The notes beneath the pieces are model-generated. The model did no database searches. It was not told the origin of the DNA and worked only from the letters and a program-made list of their open reading frames with translations. A program made the translations under genes and the position numbers. From Varibaculum prostatecancerukia (lineage in GTDB: Bacteria > Actinomycetota > Actinomycetes > Actinomycetales > Actinomycetaceae): 64,000 bases of DNA. This document shows positions 1-9,028 of this stretch, in pieces. The stretch spans positions 1,116,001 through 1,180,000 of the forward strand of contig NZ_OW968402.1 in NCBI RefSeq assembly GCF_943169825.2, read 5' to 3'. The number at the start of each line of letters is the position of its first letter. The first letter of the stretch is position 1.

Positions 1-728
1 GCTTCTTTATTGGATGCGGAATCGAAGTCTTGCAAGGATACGGAGCCACTGAAACTACAGGACCGCTGACAATGTCAGACCGAATTGGCAATAAAACCGG
101 ATACGTGGGGCATGCGCTGTTATGCAACGAAGTGCGTCTGGGCAAGGGTGGCGAGTTGCAGGCACGCGGCGGCTCGATTATGCGGGGCTACTACGGGGAA
201 CCAGACCTGACTCGGGAAGCTTTCACCGAGGACGGCTGGTTGAAAACCGGAGATATTGCGCAGATTGATGCGGACGGGAACGTTAAAATCACCGGGCGCG
301 CCAAAGAAATCATTGTGACCGCTGGCGGGAAAAACGTAGCTCCCGAATACCTCGAGGAACGTTTGAAAGGACATCCCCTAATCTCACAGGTAATGGTGGT
401 AGGAGATAACAAGCCTTTTGTCGCGGCGCTAGTTACCCTCGATAAAGAAATGTTGCCCACCTGGCTGAAGAATCACGGGATGGAACAGATGGATATTACC
501 CGGGCAGCTCGCGATCCGCGGGTACTGGAAGCTTTGCAGCGGGCAGTCCAGCGCACCAACCGGGCAGTCTCCCGGGCGGAATCCATCCGTAAAATCAAAG
601 TTATTACTACTGATTGGACTACCGAAAACGGGATGCTGACCCCCTCGCTGAAAATTAAACGGAATCAAATTCGCGCCGTTTACGGGGAACAAATCGAAGA
701 TTTATTTACTAAGCGGGAAGAAAAATAG
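1..728 (+). CDS. Long-chain acyl-CoA ligase, 3' part only
   Basis: The reading frame is already open at the window edge, so this is the C-terminal ~240 residues of an AMP-forming ligase; the TTG at 30 is internal. The visible part begins at the adenylation motif (GYGATETTG), followed by the TGD hinge-region motif (WLKTGDIA), the GRAKEIIVTAGGKNVAP core with the conserved Lys, and a C-terminal lid domain. These proteins activate fatty acids with ATP to acyl-AMP and then to acyl-CoA. The TAGGKN variant and the long lid resemble FadD15-type long-chain ligases (family knowledge). It ends one base before the RNase P RNA gene, which is read in the opposite direction. Confidence 0.85.
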   Translation, partial: FFIGCGIEVLQGYGATETTGPLTMSDRIGNKTGYVGHALLCNEVRLGKGGELQARGGSIMRGYYGEPDLTREAFTEDGWLKTGDIAQIDADGNVKITGRAKEIIVTAGGKNVAPEYLEERLKGHPLISQVMVVGDNKPFVAALVTLDKEMLPTWLKNHGMEQMDITRAARDPRVLEALQRAVQRTNRAVSRAESIRKIKVITTDWTTENGMLTPSLKIKRNQIRAVYGEQIEDLFTKREEK

Positions 729-1083
729 TAGATCAGCCGGCCTATAAGCCGGGTTCTGTACTGGCGAAGCCAGCGGCGACCATCTATCTACGACGTACGT
801 TACCGCACGCCTGTAGCAACCTACCCGCAAGTTAAAGGCGGACCACCCAACTCGCTGCTTGGTCTTGCTCCGGATGGGGTTTACCTAGCTGGCCAAGTCA
901 CCTTGACCACTGGTGGTCTCTTACACCGCCTTTTCACCCTTACCAACGCGAGAACGTGGCGGTTTGTTTTCTGCGGCACTAGCCCGCGGGTCACCCCGGG
1001 TGGCTGTTAGCCATCATCCTGTCCTGTGGAGCCCGGACTTTCCTCGACTATTACTAGCCGCGGCCGCCCGGCCGACTGATCCG
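729..1083 (-). ncRNA. rnpB: RNase P RNA (class A)
   Basis: Read on the minus strand, the gene starts with a GATCAGTCGGCC arm that pairs with GGCCGGCTGATC at its 3' end (helix P1). It contains the conserved blocks GAGGAAAGTCCGGGCTCC (P4/CR-I region), ACAGGATG, GGTAAACCCC, AGACCACC and ACAGAACCCGGCTTATAGG near the end. This is the catalytic RNA that matures tRNA 5' ends together with RnpA. Length (~355 nt) is normal for bacterial class A. Ends are estimated from the P1 pairing and the upstream -10 element, so they may be off by a few bases. Confidence 0.95.
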
Positions 1084-1088
1084 GGTCA

Positions 1089-1094
1089 ATAATA
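1089..1094 (-). promoter_or_regulatory. -10 element of rnpB
   Basis: TATTAT on the minus strand ends six bases before the predicted RNase P RNA 5' end, which is the expected -10 to start distance. No convincing -35 hexamer is visible. Confidence 0.5.
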
Positions 1095-1179
1095 CCTAAA
1101 GGCATCCTCTCACCGAAAAGCAAAGCGCTATTTTATGAATCTAAATCGGCAAGAGGGCTGCTGATTTTCTGGAGGTTGG

Positions 1180-1191
1180 TAGACTAAAGAC
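1180..1191 (+). promoter_or_regulatory. -10 element placing yciO mRNA start at its ATG
   Basis: TAGACT (1180-1185) lies six bases before the ATG at 1192 and no ribosome binding site is placed properly, so the transcript probably starts at the A of the start codon (leaderless). The 12 bases before the ATG differ at one position only from those before the ATG at 27701 on the minus strand. Confidence 0.5.
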
Positions 1192-1815
1192 ATGGTTGCC
1201 TATATAGATATTCACCCAGTTAATCCGCAAGCACGGCTGATCACGAAAGCCGCTGACATTATTCGTGACGGAGGCGTAATCGCCTATCCCACGGATTCGG
1301 GATATGCCCTCGGATGCAAACTTGGAAACAAAGCGGGACTAGAACGGATACAAACTATCCGCAAGCTGCCTAAAACCCACAACTTCACCCTGATCTGCCA
1401 TGATTTTAAGCAACTGGGGAAGCTAGTAATTGTCGACAATTCGGCGTTTAAGCTGATAAATCGGCTCACACCCGGGCCTTTTACCTTCATTATGAAGGGG
1501 GATAAGGCGGTGCCCCGGATTATGGTTAATCCCAAGAAAAAGACCGTGGGGGCCCGGATTCCCAATCATGTAACTACCTTGGCGCTGGTAGAAGAATTGG
1601 GGGAGCCCCTGATGTCCTCTACTTTGATTTTGCCGGATAAGGATGTGCCGGAATCTAACGGGTGGGAAATCCGTGACGAAATCGGTTACCTGCTAGATGC
1701 GGTGATTGAAGGGCCGGTAGAAGAAGCTCGTCCCACCACGGTCATTGATCTCACCGGAGAAGTTCCCGAGGTAGTACGCCAGGGCGCCGGTGATCTTTCG
1801 GATGTAATGCTCTAG
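1192..1815 (+). CDS. yciO: YciO/YrdC/Sua5 family protein
   Basis: This 207-residue protein has the YrdC fold. [10 protein letters not shown] near residue 34 and the KxxxxxxFTLICHD block are typical of the YciO branch; Sua5/YrdC proteins have PTDTVYGLG at this place. The family binds ATP and Thr-bicarbonate to make threonylcarbamoyl-AMP for tRNA t6A; the role of the YciO branch is less certain (family knowledge). No C-terminal Sua5 domain is present. The stop codon overlaps the GTG start of rarA by one base, so the two are co-translated. The start is probably leaderless. Confidence 0.85.
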   Translation: MVAYIDIHPVNPQARLITKAADIIRDGGVIAYPTDSGYALGCKLGNKAGLERIQTIRKLPKTHNFTLICHDFKQLGKLVIVDNSAFKLINRLTPGPFTFIMKGDKAVPRIMVNPKKKTVGARIPNHVTTLALVEELGEPLMSSTLILPDKDVPESNGWEIRDEIGYLLDAVIEGPVEEARPTTVIDLTGEVPEVVRQGAGDLSDVML

Positions 1816-3167
1816 TGGATCTTTTCCAGCAAGCCGCGCTGAGTGAGCAGGGAATACCGGCGTTCTCAGATTCTGCGCCCCTGGCGGTGCGGATGCGGCC
1901 GCTCAGTATCGATGAGGTGGTAGGGCAAAGTCATCTGCTCGAGCCCGGTTCTCCTTTGCGCAGGCTATTGGAGCCTCAAGGTAGCGCGGGGGCAGTGAGT
2001 TCCATAATTTTTTGGGGTCCGCCGGGCACTGGTAAAACTACCCTTGCCTATTTGGTAGCCACCGCCTCGAAGCGAAATTTTGTGGAGGTCAGCGCGGTTT
2101 CGGCCGGGGTAAAAGAGGTGCGGGCAGTTATTAAAGAGGCGCGCGAGCAACTGCGCGCTACTGGGAAACAAACCGTGCTCTTTGTGGATGAGGTACATCG
2201 TTTTTCTAAGTCCCAGCAAGACGCTTTGCTGCCGGCAGTAGAAAACTCCTGGGTAATCCTGGTGGCGGCCACTACCGAAAATCCCTCCTTTTCAATAGTG
2301 TCTCCGCTGCTGTCACGATCTTTACTGCTGACTTTAAACCCTCTAAATAGTGAGGACGTGAAACAGTTGCTGCGCCGCGCCCTCGTCGATGAACGTGGGC
2401 TAAAAGGCAAGGTAACGGCCGATGAGGAAGCGCTGACCCGCCTAGCAGATTTAGGAGGCGCAGACGCCCGCAAGGCGCTGACCTTACTTGAGGCAGCCTC
2501 CGAAGGTGCGCTATCTGCGGGACGCAGCGCCCTCACCACCGAAGATATTGCGCGCGCTGCCGATAGCGCAGTTGTGAAATATGACCGTGATGATCACTAC
2601 GACGTGATTAGTGCTTTTATTAAATCCATGCGCGGCTCCGATGTGGATGCTACTTTGCATTATTTGGCGCGCATGATCGAAGGGGGAGAAGACCCCCGCT
2701 TTATCGCCCGCCGAATCATGATTTGCGCCAGCGAAGACGTGGGGATGGCAGATCCTAAAGCCTTAGAAATCGCGGTGGCCGCCGCGCAGGCAGTGCAAAT
2801 GATCGGTATGCCCGAAGGGCGGATTATCCTAGCGCAAGCGGCCGTGGCAGTAGCCACCGCCCCGAAATCGAATGCCTCCTATCTGGGAATCGAAGCCGCG
2901 ATTAAAGATGTACGGGCGGGAAAAAGCGACGCGGTACCCGCCCCGCTGCGTGATTCTCATTACCCTGGCGCAGAGAATCTGGGAGTGTCCGGATACAAGT
3001 ATGCTCACGACTATCCGCACCATATTGTTAAACAAACCTATCTACCTGCAGCTTTAGTTGGAACTGAGTATTATCATCCCACCGATAACGGATATGAGGA
3101 GCTGGTAGCTAAGCGACTGCACACCATTCGCGGCATCTTGGCCGATGGCAAAGGCGAACCAAAATAG
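1815..3167 (+). CDS. rarA: Replication-associated recombination protein A (AAA+ ATPase)
   Basis: A 450-residue RarA/MgsA/WHIP-family ATPase that acts at stalled replication forks. The Walker A motif GPPGTGKTT lies at about residues 69-77, the Walker B DEVHRF at ~117, sensor 1 in ATTENPSF at ~153 and the C-terminal tetramerisation domain ([19 protein letters not shown] onwards) from ~265. Length matches the family. It begins at a GTG that overlaps the yciO stop codon by one base. Homologous to the clamp-loader and RuvB classes, but the C-terminal domain is specific to RarA. Confidence 0.95.
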   Translation: MDLFQQAALSEQGIPAFSDSAPLAVRMRPLSIDEVVGQSHLLEPGSPLRRLLEPQGSAGAVSSIIFWGPPGTGKTTLAYLVATASKRNFVEVSAVSAGVKEVRAVIKEAREQLRATGKQTVLFVDEVHRFSKSQQDALLPAVENSWVILVAATTENPSFSIVSPLLSRSLLLTLNPLNSEDVKQLLRRALVDERGLKGKVTADEEALTRLADLGGADARKALTLLEAASEGALSAGRSALTTEDIARAADSAVVKYDRDDHYDVISAFIKSMRGSDVDATLHYLARMIEGGEDPRFIARRIMICASEDVGMADPKALEIAVAAAQAVQMIGMPEGRIILAQAAVAVATAPKSNASYLGIEAAIKDVRAGKSDAVPAPLRDSHYPGAENLGVSGYKYAHDYPHHIVKQTYLPAALVGTEYYHPTDNGYEELVAKRLHTIRGILADGKGEPK

Positions 3168-3201
3168 GCTAATCTAAAACCTGTTGTCTACAGGCAACCC
3201 T

Positions 3202-3242
3202 GGGGTCTTAGCCCGCGTGGTGACCCCACCGGCCTCGCCGGT
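3202..3242 (+). promoter_or_regulatory. Two-hairpin leader before rpsD
   Basis: Two adjacent stems stand in the rpsD leader: GGGGTC (3202-3207) with GACCCC (3222-3227), then ACCGGC (3228-3233) with GCCGGT (3237-3242). They end 39 bases before the start codon. Ribosomal protein S4 autoregulates through leader RNA in several bacteria; a role here is inference. Confidence 0.35.
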
Positions 3243-3281
3243 GAAATGAAAAATGAAGAACACATACAGGAGAAAAACTAA

Positions 3282-3905
3282 ATGGGAAATAAGCGTTCGC
3301 GTAAACAGGTTCGTCTATCTCGCGCTTTGGGGATTGCTTTAACCCCCAAAGCTCAGCGTTACTTCGATCGGCGTCCCTACGGGCCCGGTGAACATGGACG
3401 GGCTCGTCGCCGCAGCGAATCCGACTACGCTATCCGTTTGAAGGAAAAGCAACGTCTTCGCGCCCAATACAATATTCGTGAGGCGCAGATGCATCGCCTA
3501 TTCGAAGAGGCGCAGAGCATTAAAGGCATGACCGGTGACAACCTAATTGTGTTGCTGGAGTCGCGTCTAGATGCCCTGGTATTGCGCTCGGGTTTTGCTC
3601 GCACTATGCCCCAGGCTCGCCAGACGGTAGTTCACCGTCACGTCCTCGTAGATGGCAAACCGGTCGATCGTCCCTCTTACCGGGTAAAGCCGGGTCAGGT
3701 TATCCAGATTCGTCCCAAGTCCCAGACTAAGGATCCCTTTATCGTAGCGGCCGCGGGTTCCCACCGCGACGTGCTACCGGATGTGCCGGCATATTTGGAT
3801 GTCAACTTGGAACAGCTCCAGGCCACCTATGTGCGTCTGCCTCAGCGCGATGAAATCCCGGTCGTTTGCGACCTGCAGATGGTCGTCGAGCACTACTCGC
3901 GTTAA
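3282..3905 (+). CDS. rpsD: 30S ribosomal protein S4
   Basis: A 207-residue S4 protein, a primary 16S rRNA binder that nucleates small-subunit assembly. Recognisable are the conserved N-terminal segment KQVRLSRALGIALTPKAQRYF, the YGPGEHGRARRR region, and the S4 RNA-binding domain with ESRLDALVLRSGFA and QARQTVVHRHVLVDGK (about residues 90-150). A good ribosome binding site (AGGAG, eight bases upstream) fixes the ATG. It has no zinc-ribbon CxxC, so this is the zinc-independent form. Monocistronic, with a hairpin leader before it and a terminator after it. Confidence 0.98.
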   Translation: MGNKRSRKQVRLSRALGIALTPKAQRYFDRRPYGPGEHGRARRRSESDYAIRLKEKQRLRAQYNIREAQMHRLFEEAQSIKGMTGDNLIVLLESRLDALVLRSGFARTMPQARQTVVHRHVLVDGKPVDRPSYRVKPGQVIQIRPKSQTKDPFIVAAAGSHRDVLPDVPAYLDVNLEQLQATYVRLPQRDEIPVVCDLQMVVEHYSR

Positions 3906-3921
3906 TCTTAAAAATTTTCGC

Positions 3922-3953
3922 CTGATGCCTCCTGATTTTTCGGGAGGCATCAG
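3922..3953 (+). terminator. Terminator after rpsD
   Basis: An 11-base-pair perfect stem, CTGATGCCTCC with GGAGGCATCAG, closes a 10-base loop. The following T tract is short, so termination may be partial. Confidence 0.7.
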
Positions 3954-4034
3954 TCATATTTGCCTCGGTTCGGGGCTTTGGGCGCGGTAGGGTAAAATTT
4001 AGCGATATAAGCATTTCTTAGGGAAGGAAAAACT

Positions 4035-4385
4035 ATGAGCGTCGGTGAGATAGCTTCACTAATCGCAGCGGTAGCTTTTTTGCTGCTGGTACTGTTCTTG
4101 GCAATACCACTATGGAAACTAGGGAAAGTTTTCGACCAGCTACAAGGCTCTATTAAACAGGTTGCCTCCGATACCGGCGATACCGTCAAAGAAGTTTCAC
4201 AGACGGTTCGGGATGCTAACGCCCAGTTGGTACGGGTAGATGCGGTTACCACTTCGGCCGCGCAAGTTGCTCAAGACGTCTCTGCGGTTTCGACCCTGGT
4301 TTCTTCCACCTTCGCCGGTCCGTTGATCAAACTCTCGGCCTTTTCCTACGCGGCTCGCAAAATGTTTAACCGGAAAGGTCAGTAA
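4035..4385 (+). CDS. DUF948 membrane protein
   Basis: A 116-residue protein with one N-terminal membrane segment (about residues 5-27) followed by a soluble heptad-like helix rich in Val, Gln and Asp. This is the DUF948 pattern; the function of the family is not established. A ribosome binding site (GGGAAGGA) stands nine bases before the ATG, and TAAAAT at 3993 is a possible -10. The location between rpsD and alaS, next to a second tiny membrane protein, is the usual actinobacterial arrangement. Confidence 0.8.
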   Translation: MSVGEIASLIAAVAFLLLVLFLAIPLWKLGKVFDQLQGSIKQVASDTGDTVKEVSQTVRDANAQLVRVDAVTTSAAQVAQDVSAVSTLVSSTFAGPLIKLSAFSYAARKMFNRKGQ

Positions 4386-4387
4386 CC

Positions 4388-4564
4388 ATGAAGAAACTGG
4401 TAAAACTGGGGATTGCGGCAGCACTGGTAGGCGCTATCGCCTACTCGATTCCGCCGGTACGGGAGCGGATGCAGGCAGCCTGCGCCTCTTTCCAAGAGGA
4501 CTTTGAGAATAGGGAAAGGCAGCTGCGCGCGGCTTTAATGCCCGAAACCACCCCCTTAAGTTAA
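4388..4564 (+). CDS. Small (58-residue) membrane-anchored protein
   Basis: ATG at 4388, two bases after the DUF948 stop. It encodes MKKLVKLGIAAALVGAIAYS followed by a short charged helix (QEDFENRERQLRAALM) and stops at TAA 4562-4564. One N-terminal transmembrane segment is evident. Its place between the DUF948 gene and alaS corresponds to the small DUF6167-type proteins of other actinobacteria (assigned by position, not by sequence match). The ribosome binding site would lie in the end of the DUF948 gene (GGAAAGGTCAGTAACC before ATG). Confidence 0.7.
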   Translation: MKKLVKLGIAAALVGAIAYSIPPVRERMQAACASFQEDFENRERQLRAALMPETTPLS

Positions 4565-4614
4565 CCGCTTTTCAACCAGGAGGTTTTTCCTCCTCATAAA
4601 GATTTAGAGGCATA

Positions 4615-7296
4615 ATGCAAACTTCTGAAATTCGTTCCCGCTGGCTAGACTATTTTGCGAAGCAGGGACACCACTTGGCGCCTTCAGTTCCCCTGGTGTC
4701 TCCCGATAAGTCGATTCTGTTTACGATTGCGGGAATGGTGCCGTTCATTCCCTATATTGTAGGTACCGAACCGGCACCTTGGCCGCGAGCTGCCAGTGTG
4801 CAAAAGTGCATCCGCACTAACGATATTGAAGAGGTCGGCAAAACCACCAGGCACGGAACTTTCTTCCAGATGTGTGGAAACTTCAGTTTCGGCGACTATT
4901 TCAAGCAGGGTGCCTCCAAAATGGCCTGGGATCTGCTTACCGGGTCTGTGGACGAAGGCAAATACGGCCTGGACGGGGACAAACTGTGGGTAACGATTTG
5001 GGAACAGGATGACGAGGCCGAGGACGTATGGCTAAACCAAATCGGCCTCGACCCCTTGCACCTACAAAAACTGCCGCGAGAAGAAATCTTTTGGGATACC
5101 GGACAGCCGGGACCGGCCGGTCCTTGCGCAGAAATCCACTTTGATCGCGGTAGCGCCTATGGCCCGGAGGGCGGCCCAGAAGTAGATACCGGCGGTGATC
5201 GCTATCTGGAGCTGTGGAACCTGGTATTCGACCAGTACCTGCGAGGCGAAGGGACCGGCAAAGACTACCCGCTGCTAGGCGAACTAGACAAGAAATGTAT
5301 CGATACCGGGTTGGGATTAGAGCGACTAGCGTTTTTGCTGCAAGGCAAGGACAATATGTACGAGATTGACCAGGTGTTCCCGGTAATTGAGAAAGCCCAG
5401 GAACTGTCCGGAAAGCAGTACACCCAGGGTAAAACTTCAAAAGATCCTAACGACATCAGGATGCGAGTAGTCGCCGATCACGTACGCAGTGCCCTGATGC
5501 TGATTGGAGACGGGGTGCGTCCCGGAAACGATGGTCGCGGATACGTTTTGCGTCGCCTGATTCGCCGAGTAGTACGCGCCATGCGTCTGCTGGGAGTAAC
5601 CAAGCCGGTGTTCCCGGATCTGCTCCCAGTCTCCAAGCAGGTGATGGCGGCCTCCTATCCAGAATTGGATCAGGATTGGAAAACTATTTCTACGGTTGCC
5701 TACGAGGAGGAGGACGCTTTTAGACGCACCCTCGAGTCAGGAACTTTGATTTTTGACCAGGCAGTTAGCCAGGTTAAGAAACGCCACGAAACCCAGCTGT
5801 CTGGTAAAGATGCTTTTACTTTGCACGACACCTATGGATTCCCGATTGACCTAACTATCGAGATGGCCGGGGAGCACGGCATCAAGGTTGATCGCGAGAA
5901 GTTTACCCAGCTAATGCAGGAGCAAAAGAACCGAGCCCGCGAAGATGCCCGTGCCAAGAAGACCGGGCACGTAGACGCCCGCATCTACCATGAACTCGAA
6001 GCCGAGCTCGGTCACGAAGTCGAATTCGTGGGCTATACCGAAGATAGCTGCAACGCCAAGATTATCGGGCTACTAGCTGATGGCCAAGCGGTACCCACCG
6101 CCTCGGCAGGCAGCAATGTCGAAGTCGTCTTAGACACCACGCCTTTCTATGCCGAAATGGGTGGCCAGCTGGCTGATCACGGAATAATCCGCTCCTTCCA
6201 GGGCGCCAAATTTAAGGTCGAGGACGTGCAAAGCCCAGTGGCTGGGTTGCGGGTCCACCGGGGAACCTTAGAGCAAGGACAGTTAACCGTAGGTGATGAA
6301 GTAGTGGCGGCTATCGACACTGCCCGCCGGAAAGCAATCGCCCGCGCTCATACTGCTACTCACATGTTGCATAAAGCCCTGCAAGAGAACTTGGGGGCAC
6401 AGGCTACCCAGGCGGGTTCCGAAAACAATGAAAACCGACTGCGTTTCGACTTCCACCACACCCGCGCCCTTAATGCAGAGCAACTAGGGTCGATTTCAGA
6501 TCGGATAAACGATCGTTTGCGGGATAACCTGGAAGTAAATACCGAGGTTATGCCGATTGAAGAAGCCAAGAAATCGGGAGCTACCGCCCTGTTTGGAGAA
6601 AAATATGGCTCCATGGTGCGGGTAGTAGATATTGGTGATGGCTGGGATCGTGAATTTTGCGGTGGTACCCATATGCCTTCTACCGGGTACCTGGGACAAG
6701 TAGTCCTGATGGGGGAAAACTCCATCGGATCCGGGGTTCGCCGAATTGAAGCCTTGGTGGCTGATGAAGCCAATGAATTCCAAGCCAAAGAACACGCCCT
6801 GGTATCGCAAGTCGCCTCGATTATGGGGACTAAGCCGGAGGAAATTCCGGCACGCATCGATGATGCCTTGAAGCGTTTGAAACAGGCACAGAAAAAACTT
6901 GCGAAACTGCAGGAACAATCGCTGCTGTCACGAATCGGAGAAATCGCTGCCTCGGCTAAAGATATTCACGGCATCCGAGTGATTACTTTTAATGCCGGAG
7001 AGGTATCTGCTGATTCTTTGCGTATCCTCGCCCAATCGCTCTGTGAGCATCTAAAAGAGGCAAACGCGGTGATTAGCGTAGGGGGAGTTTCGAAAGATCG
7101 CCCTCAGGTGATCGTAGCTACCACCCAACAAGCCCGCGACCAGGGAATAAAAGCCGGTGACCTGGTTAAAATAGCGGCGCAAACCATGGGAGGCGGCGGA
7201 GGCGGTCGCCCGGATTTGGCACAAGGCGGGGGTAAAGATGCCAGTAAACTCGCTGATGCTCTTCAGGCGATAGCTAGTAAGATCGCAGCGAGATAA
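4615..7296 (+). CDS. alaS: Alanyl-tRNA synthetase
   Basis: Full-length AlaRS of 893 residues that charges tRNA-Ala. The class II catalytic core occupies the first ~440 residues (RWLDYFAKQGHHLAPSVPLV; GMVPF; RHGTFFQMCGNFSFGDYF). The editing domain carries the zinc ligands HTATHMLH at about 579 and CGGTHM at about 682, which clear mischarged Ser and Gly. The C-Ala domain includes a coiled coil (KRLKQAQKKLAKLQEQ) and ends with a Gly-rich tract GGGGGGRPDLAQGGG. It starts the alaS-ruvX-mltG-aroE string and overlaps ruvX by one base. Confidence 0.98.
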   Translation: MQTSEIRSRWLDYFAKQGHHLAPSVPLVSPDKSILFTIAGMVPFIPYIVGTEPAPWPRAASVQKCIRTNDIEEVGKTTRHGTFFQMCGNFSFGDYFKQGASKMAWDLLTGSVDEGKYGLDGDKLWVTIWEQDDEAEDVWLNQIGLDPLHLQKLPREEIFWDTGQPGPAGPCAEIHFDRGSAYGPEGGPEVDTGGDRYLELWNLVFDQYLRGEGTGKDYPLLGELDKKCIDTGLGLERLAFLLQGKDNMYEIDQVFPVIEKAQELSGKQYTQGKTSKDPNDIRMRVVADHVRSALMLIGDGVRPGNDGRGYVLRRLIRRVVRAMRLLGVTKPVFPDLLPVSKQVMAASYPELDQDWKTISTVAYEEEDAFRRTLESGTLIFDQAVSQVKKRHETQLSGKDAFTLHDTYGFPIDLTIEMAGEHGIKVDREKFTQLMQEQKNRAREDARAKKTGHVDARIYHELEAELGHEVEFVGYTEDSCNAKIIGLLADGQAVPTASAGSNVEVVLDTTPFYAEMGGQLADHGIIRSFQGAKFKVEDVQSPVAGLRVHRGTLEQGQLTVGDEVVAAIDTARRKAIARAHTATHMLHKALQENLGAQATQAGSENNENRLRFDFHHTRALNAEQLGSISDRINDRLRDNLEVNTEVMPIEEAKKSGATALFGEKYGSMVRVVDIGDGWDREFCGGTHMPSTGYLGQVVLMGENSIGSGVRRIEALVADEANEFQAKEHALVSQVASIMGTKPEEIPARIDDALKRLKQAQKKLAKLQEQSLLSRIGEIAASAKDIHGIRVITFNAGEVSADSLRILAQSLCEHLKEANAVISVGGVSKDRPQVIVATTQQARDQGIKAGDLVKIAAQTMGGGGGGRPDLAQGGGKDASKLADALQAIASKIAAR

Positions 7297-7772
7297 TGCG
7301 CAACGGGGTACGGATCAGTATCGACTTAGGTACTCGCCGGATTGGGGTGGCTCGCTCCGATGCGGCGGGAACTTTAGCGTTTCCGGTGGAGACCATTTAT
7401 CGCGATGGGGGACAAGAACTTTTCCAGATCGCCGAACTAGTAGCTGAGTATGAGGCTAAAGAGATCATTATTGGTTTGCCGCGTCTGCTCAGCGGAAAAG
7501 AAGGCAAAAACGCTGCTGACGTGCGCTCCTGGGGTGCCGAATTGGAACAGCTGTTACCAACTTGTAACATAAGACTTGTAGATGAGCGTCTTACCAGCGT
7601 CAGCGCTCACCAACAGTTGCGTTCTGCCGGACTTGGTGGACGCCAACATAAGAACGTCGTAGACCAACAGGCTGCGGTGCTGATACTGGAGCATGCACTG
7701 GAAACAGAGAGGCAAACCGGGCAGATTCCCGGAGTGCCACTGGGCAGCGGACCTGAAAGCGAGGAAGCCTGA
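7296..7772 (+). CDS. ruvX: Putative pre-16S rRNA nuclease / Holliday junction resolvase homologue
   Basis: A 158-residue YqgF-family protein with the RNase H-like fold. The first acidic residue sits in SIDLGTRRIGVARSD (about 8-22) and the second in LVDERLTSVSA (about 94); the later Asp is in KNVVDQQAAVLIL. The E. coli homologue processes the 16S rRNA 5' end. The ATG overlaps the alaS stop, and the stop overlaps the mltG ATG, which suggests tight coupling in one operon. Confidence 0.92.
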   Translation: MRNGVRISIDLGTRRIGVARSDAAGTLAFPVETIYRDGGQELFQIAELVAEYEAKEIIIGLPRLLSGKEGKNAADVRSWGAELEQLLPTCNIRLVDERLTSVSAHQQLRSAGLGGRQHKNVVDQQAAVLILEHALETERQTGQIPGVPLGSGPESEEA

Positions 7773-9028
7773 TGAGCCGGGAGCCTAACACCACCCCTCC
7801 AACGCGACATTTTCCCTCCCGTCGCGCCGATAAATCAGGGGCCGCCAGTCCTGAATCAGGCGATGGTCAGGCCAGCCTCGATAACTATTGGGAAGAGGAG
7901 GCTCCGCAGACTAAGCCGCCTGCTGCTGCGGCTTCAGGACGGGCTGCGCGCAGCAAAGCCCGGCGGAAGAAACGCACTATCGCGGCAATCGTTATTTTGG
8001 TGGTTATTGGGTTAATCGCCGGGGCTTCCATAATCGCCACCAGGGAACTCGGGGGGATCAGCACTATTTTATCTGGTGGTAAGGACTACGAGGGTAAAGG
8101 CTCCGGGGAAGTAATTATTGAAGTTCCTGAGGGCGCCTCCGGGAAAGCTATTGGTGCGATCCTCCAGAAAAAGGGCGTAATCGCGGATGCTGAAGTATTT
8201 GCCGATATTTTCAAGAAGAACTCCCTAGCGCAAGGGGTGCAGGCGGGACGCTTTAGGCTTCATAAACGGATGTCTTCACGCGAAGCCTTGGCGATGTTGC
8301 TGGATCCAGCTTCGAAAGCAGATATTAAAGTAACCATTCCCCCCGGGTTTACAGTCAAACAGATTAAGGCTCGTTTTCAAGAATCGATCGGCTTTAGCGC
8401 TGATCAAGTGGCAGAAGCTTTTGCGGATCCGGCAGATTATGGGATTCCCGGTCAAAGCGAAGAAAGCTTTGAGGGCTGGCTGGCACCTGACACCTATACA
8501 GTGGCCACCAATCAAAGTGCTAAAGACCTAGTAAAAACCATGGTTGATACCCAGATTAAGCGGCTGGATGATGCCGGGGTGGCAGCTGACCAACGCGCAA
8601 CGGTACTGATTAAGGCTTCGATCCTGGAAAAAGAAGTCAATGTGGAAAAATACTATCCACAGGTAGCGCGGGTGATCGAAAACCGTATGCAAGATAATAG
8701 CGATACCCACGGTTACTTGCAGATGGATTCTACTGTCGTTTATGGTCAAGGACGCTCAGGCGGGATTCCTAGTTCCGAAGATTTGGAAGAAGATACCCCC
8801 TACAACACCTATAAACATAAGGGGTTACCGCCTACCGCGATTGGTACAGTGGGCGAGGCGGCCTTGAAAGCTGCTGTGAAACCCGCAGATGGCAAATGGC
8901 TTTACTTCACCACAGTTAACCTGGACAGCGGGGAAACTAAGTTCGCCCTCACTTTAGAGGAACAAACTAAGAATGTGGAAGAACTAAAGCAGTGGTGCCA
9001 GCAGAACCAAGGCAAATGCAAACGATAA
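7772..9028 (+). CDS. mltG: Endolytic murein transglycosylase MltG
   Basis: A 418-residue membrane-bound YceG/MltG protein that cleaves nascent peptidoglycan strands. A disordered Pro/Ala-rich cytoplasmic tail (1-65) is followed by one membrane helix (~68-90), a LysM-like segment and the YceG domain. The catalytic Glu lies in ASILEKEVN at about residue 285, with QMDSTVVYGQ and PYNTYKHKGLPPTAI downstream. The long cytoplasmic tail is usual in actinobacteria. Start and stop overlap the neighbouring genes ruvX and aroE. Confidence 0.93.
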   Translation: MSREPNTTPPTRHFPSRRADKSGAASPESGDGQASLDNYWEEEAPQTKPPAAAASGRAARSKARRKKRTIAAIVILVVIGLIAGASIIATRELGGISTILSGGKDYEGKGSGEVIIEVPEGASGKAIGAILQKKGVIADAEVFADIFKKNSLAQGVQAGRFRLHKRMSSREALAMLLDPASKADIKVTIPPGFTVKQIKARFQESIGFSADQVAEAFADPADYGIPGQSEESFEGWLAPDTYTVATNQSAKDLVKTMVDTQIKRLDDAGVAADQRATVLIKASILEKEVNVEKYYPQVARVIENRMQDNSDTHGYLQMDSTVVYGQGRSGGIPSSEDLEEDTPYNTYKHKGLPPTAIGTVGEAALKAAVKPADGKWLYFTTVNLDSGETKFALTLEEQTKNVEELKQWCQQNQGKCKR

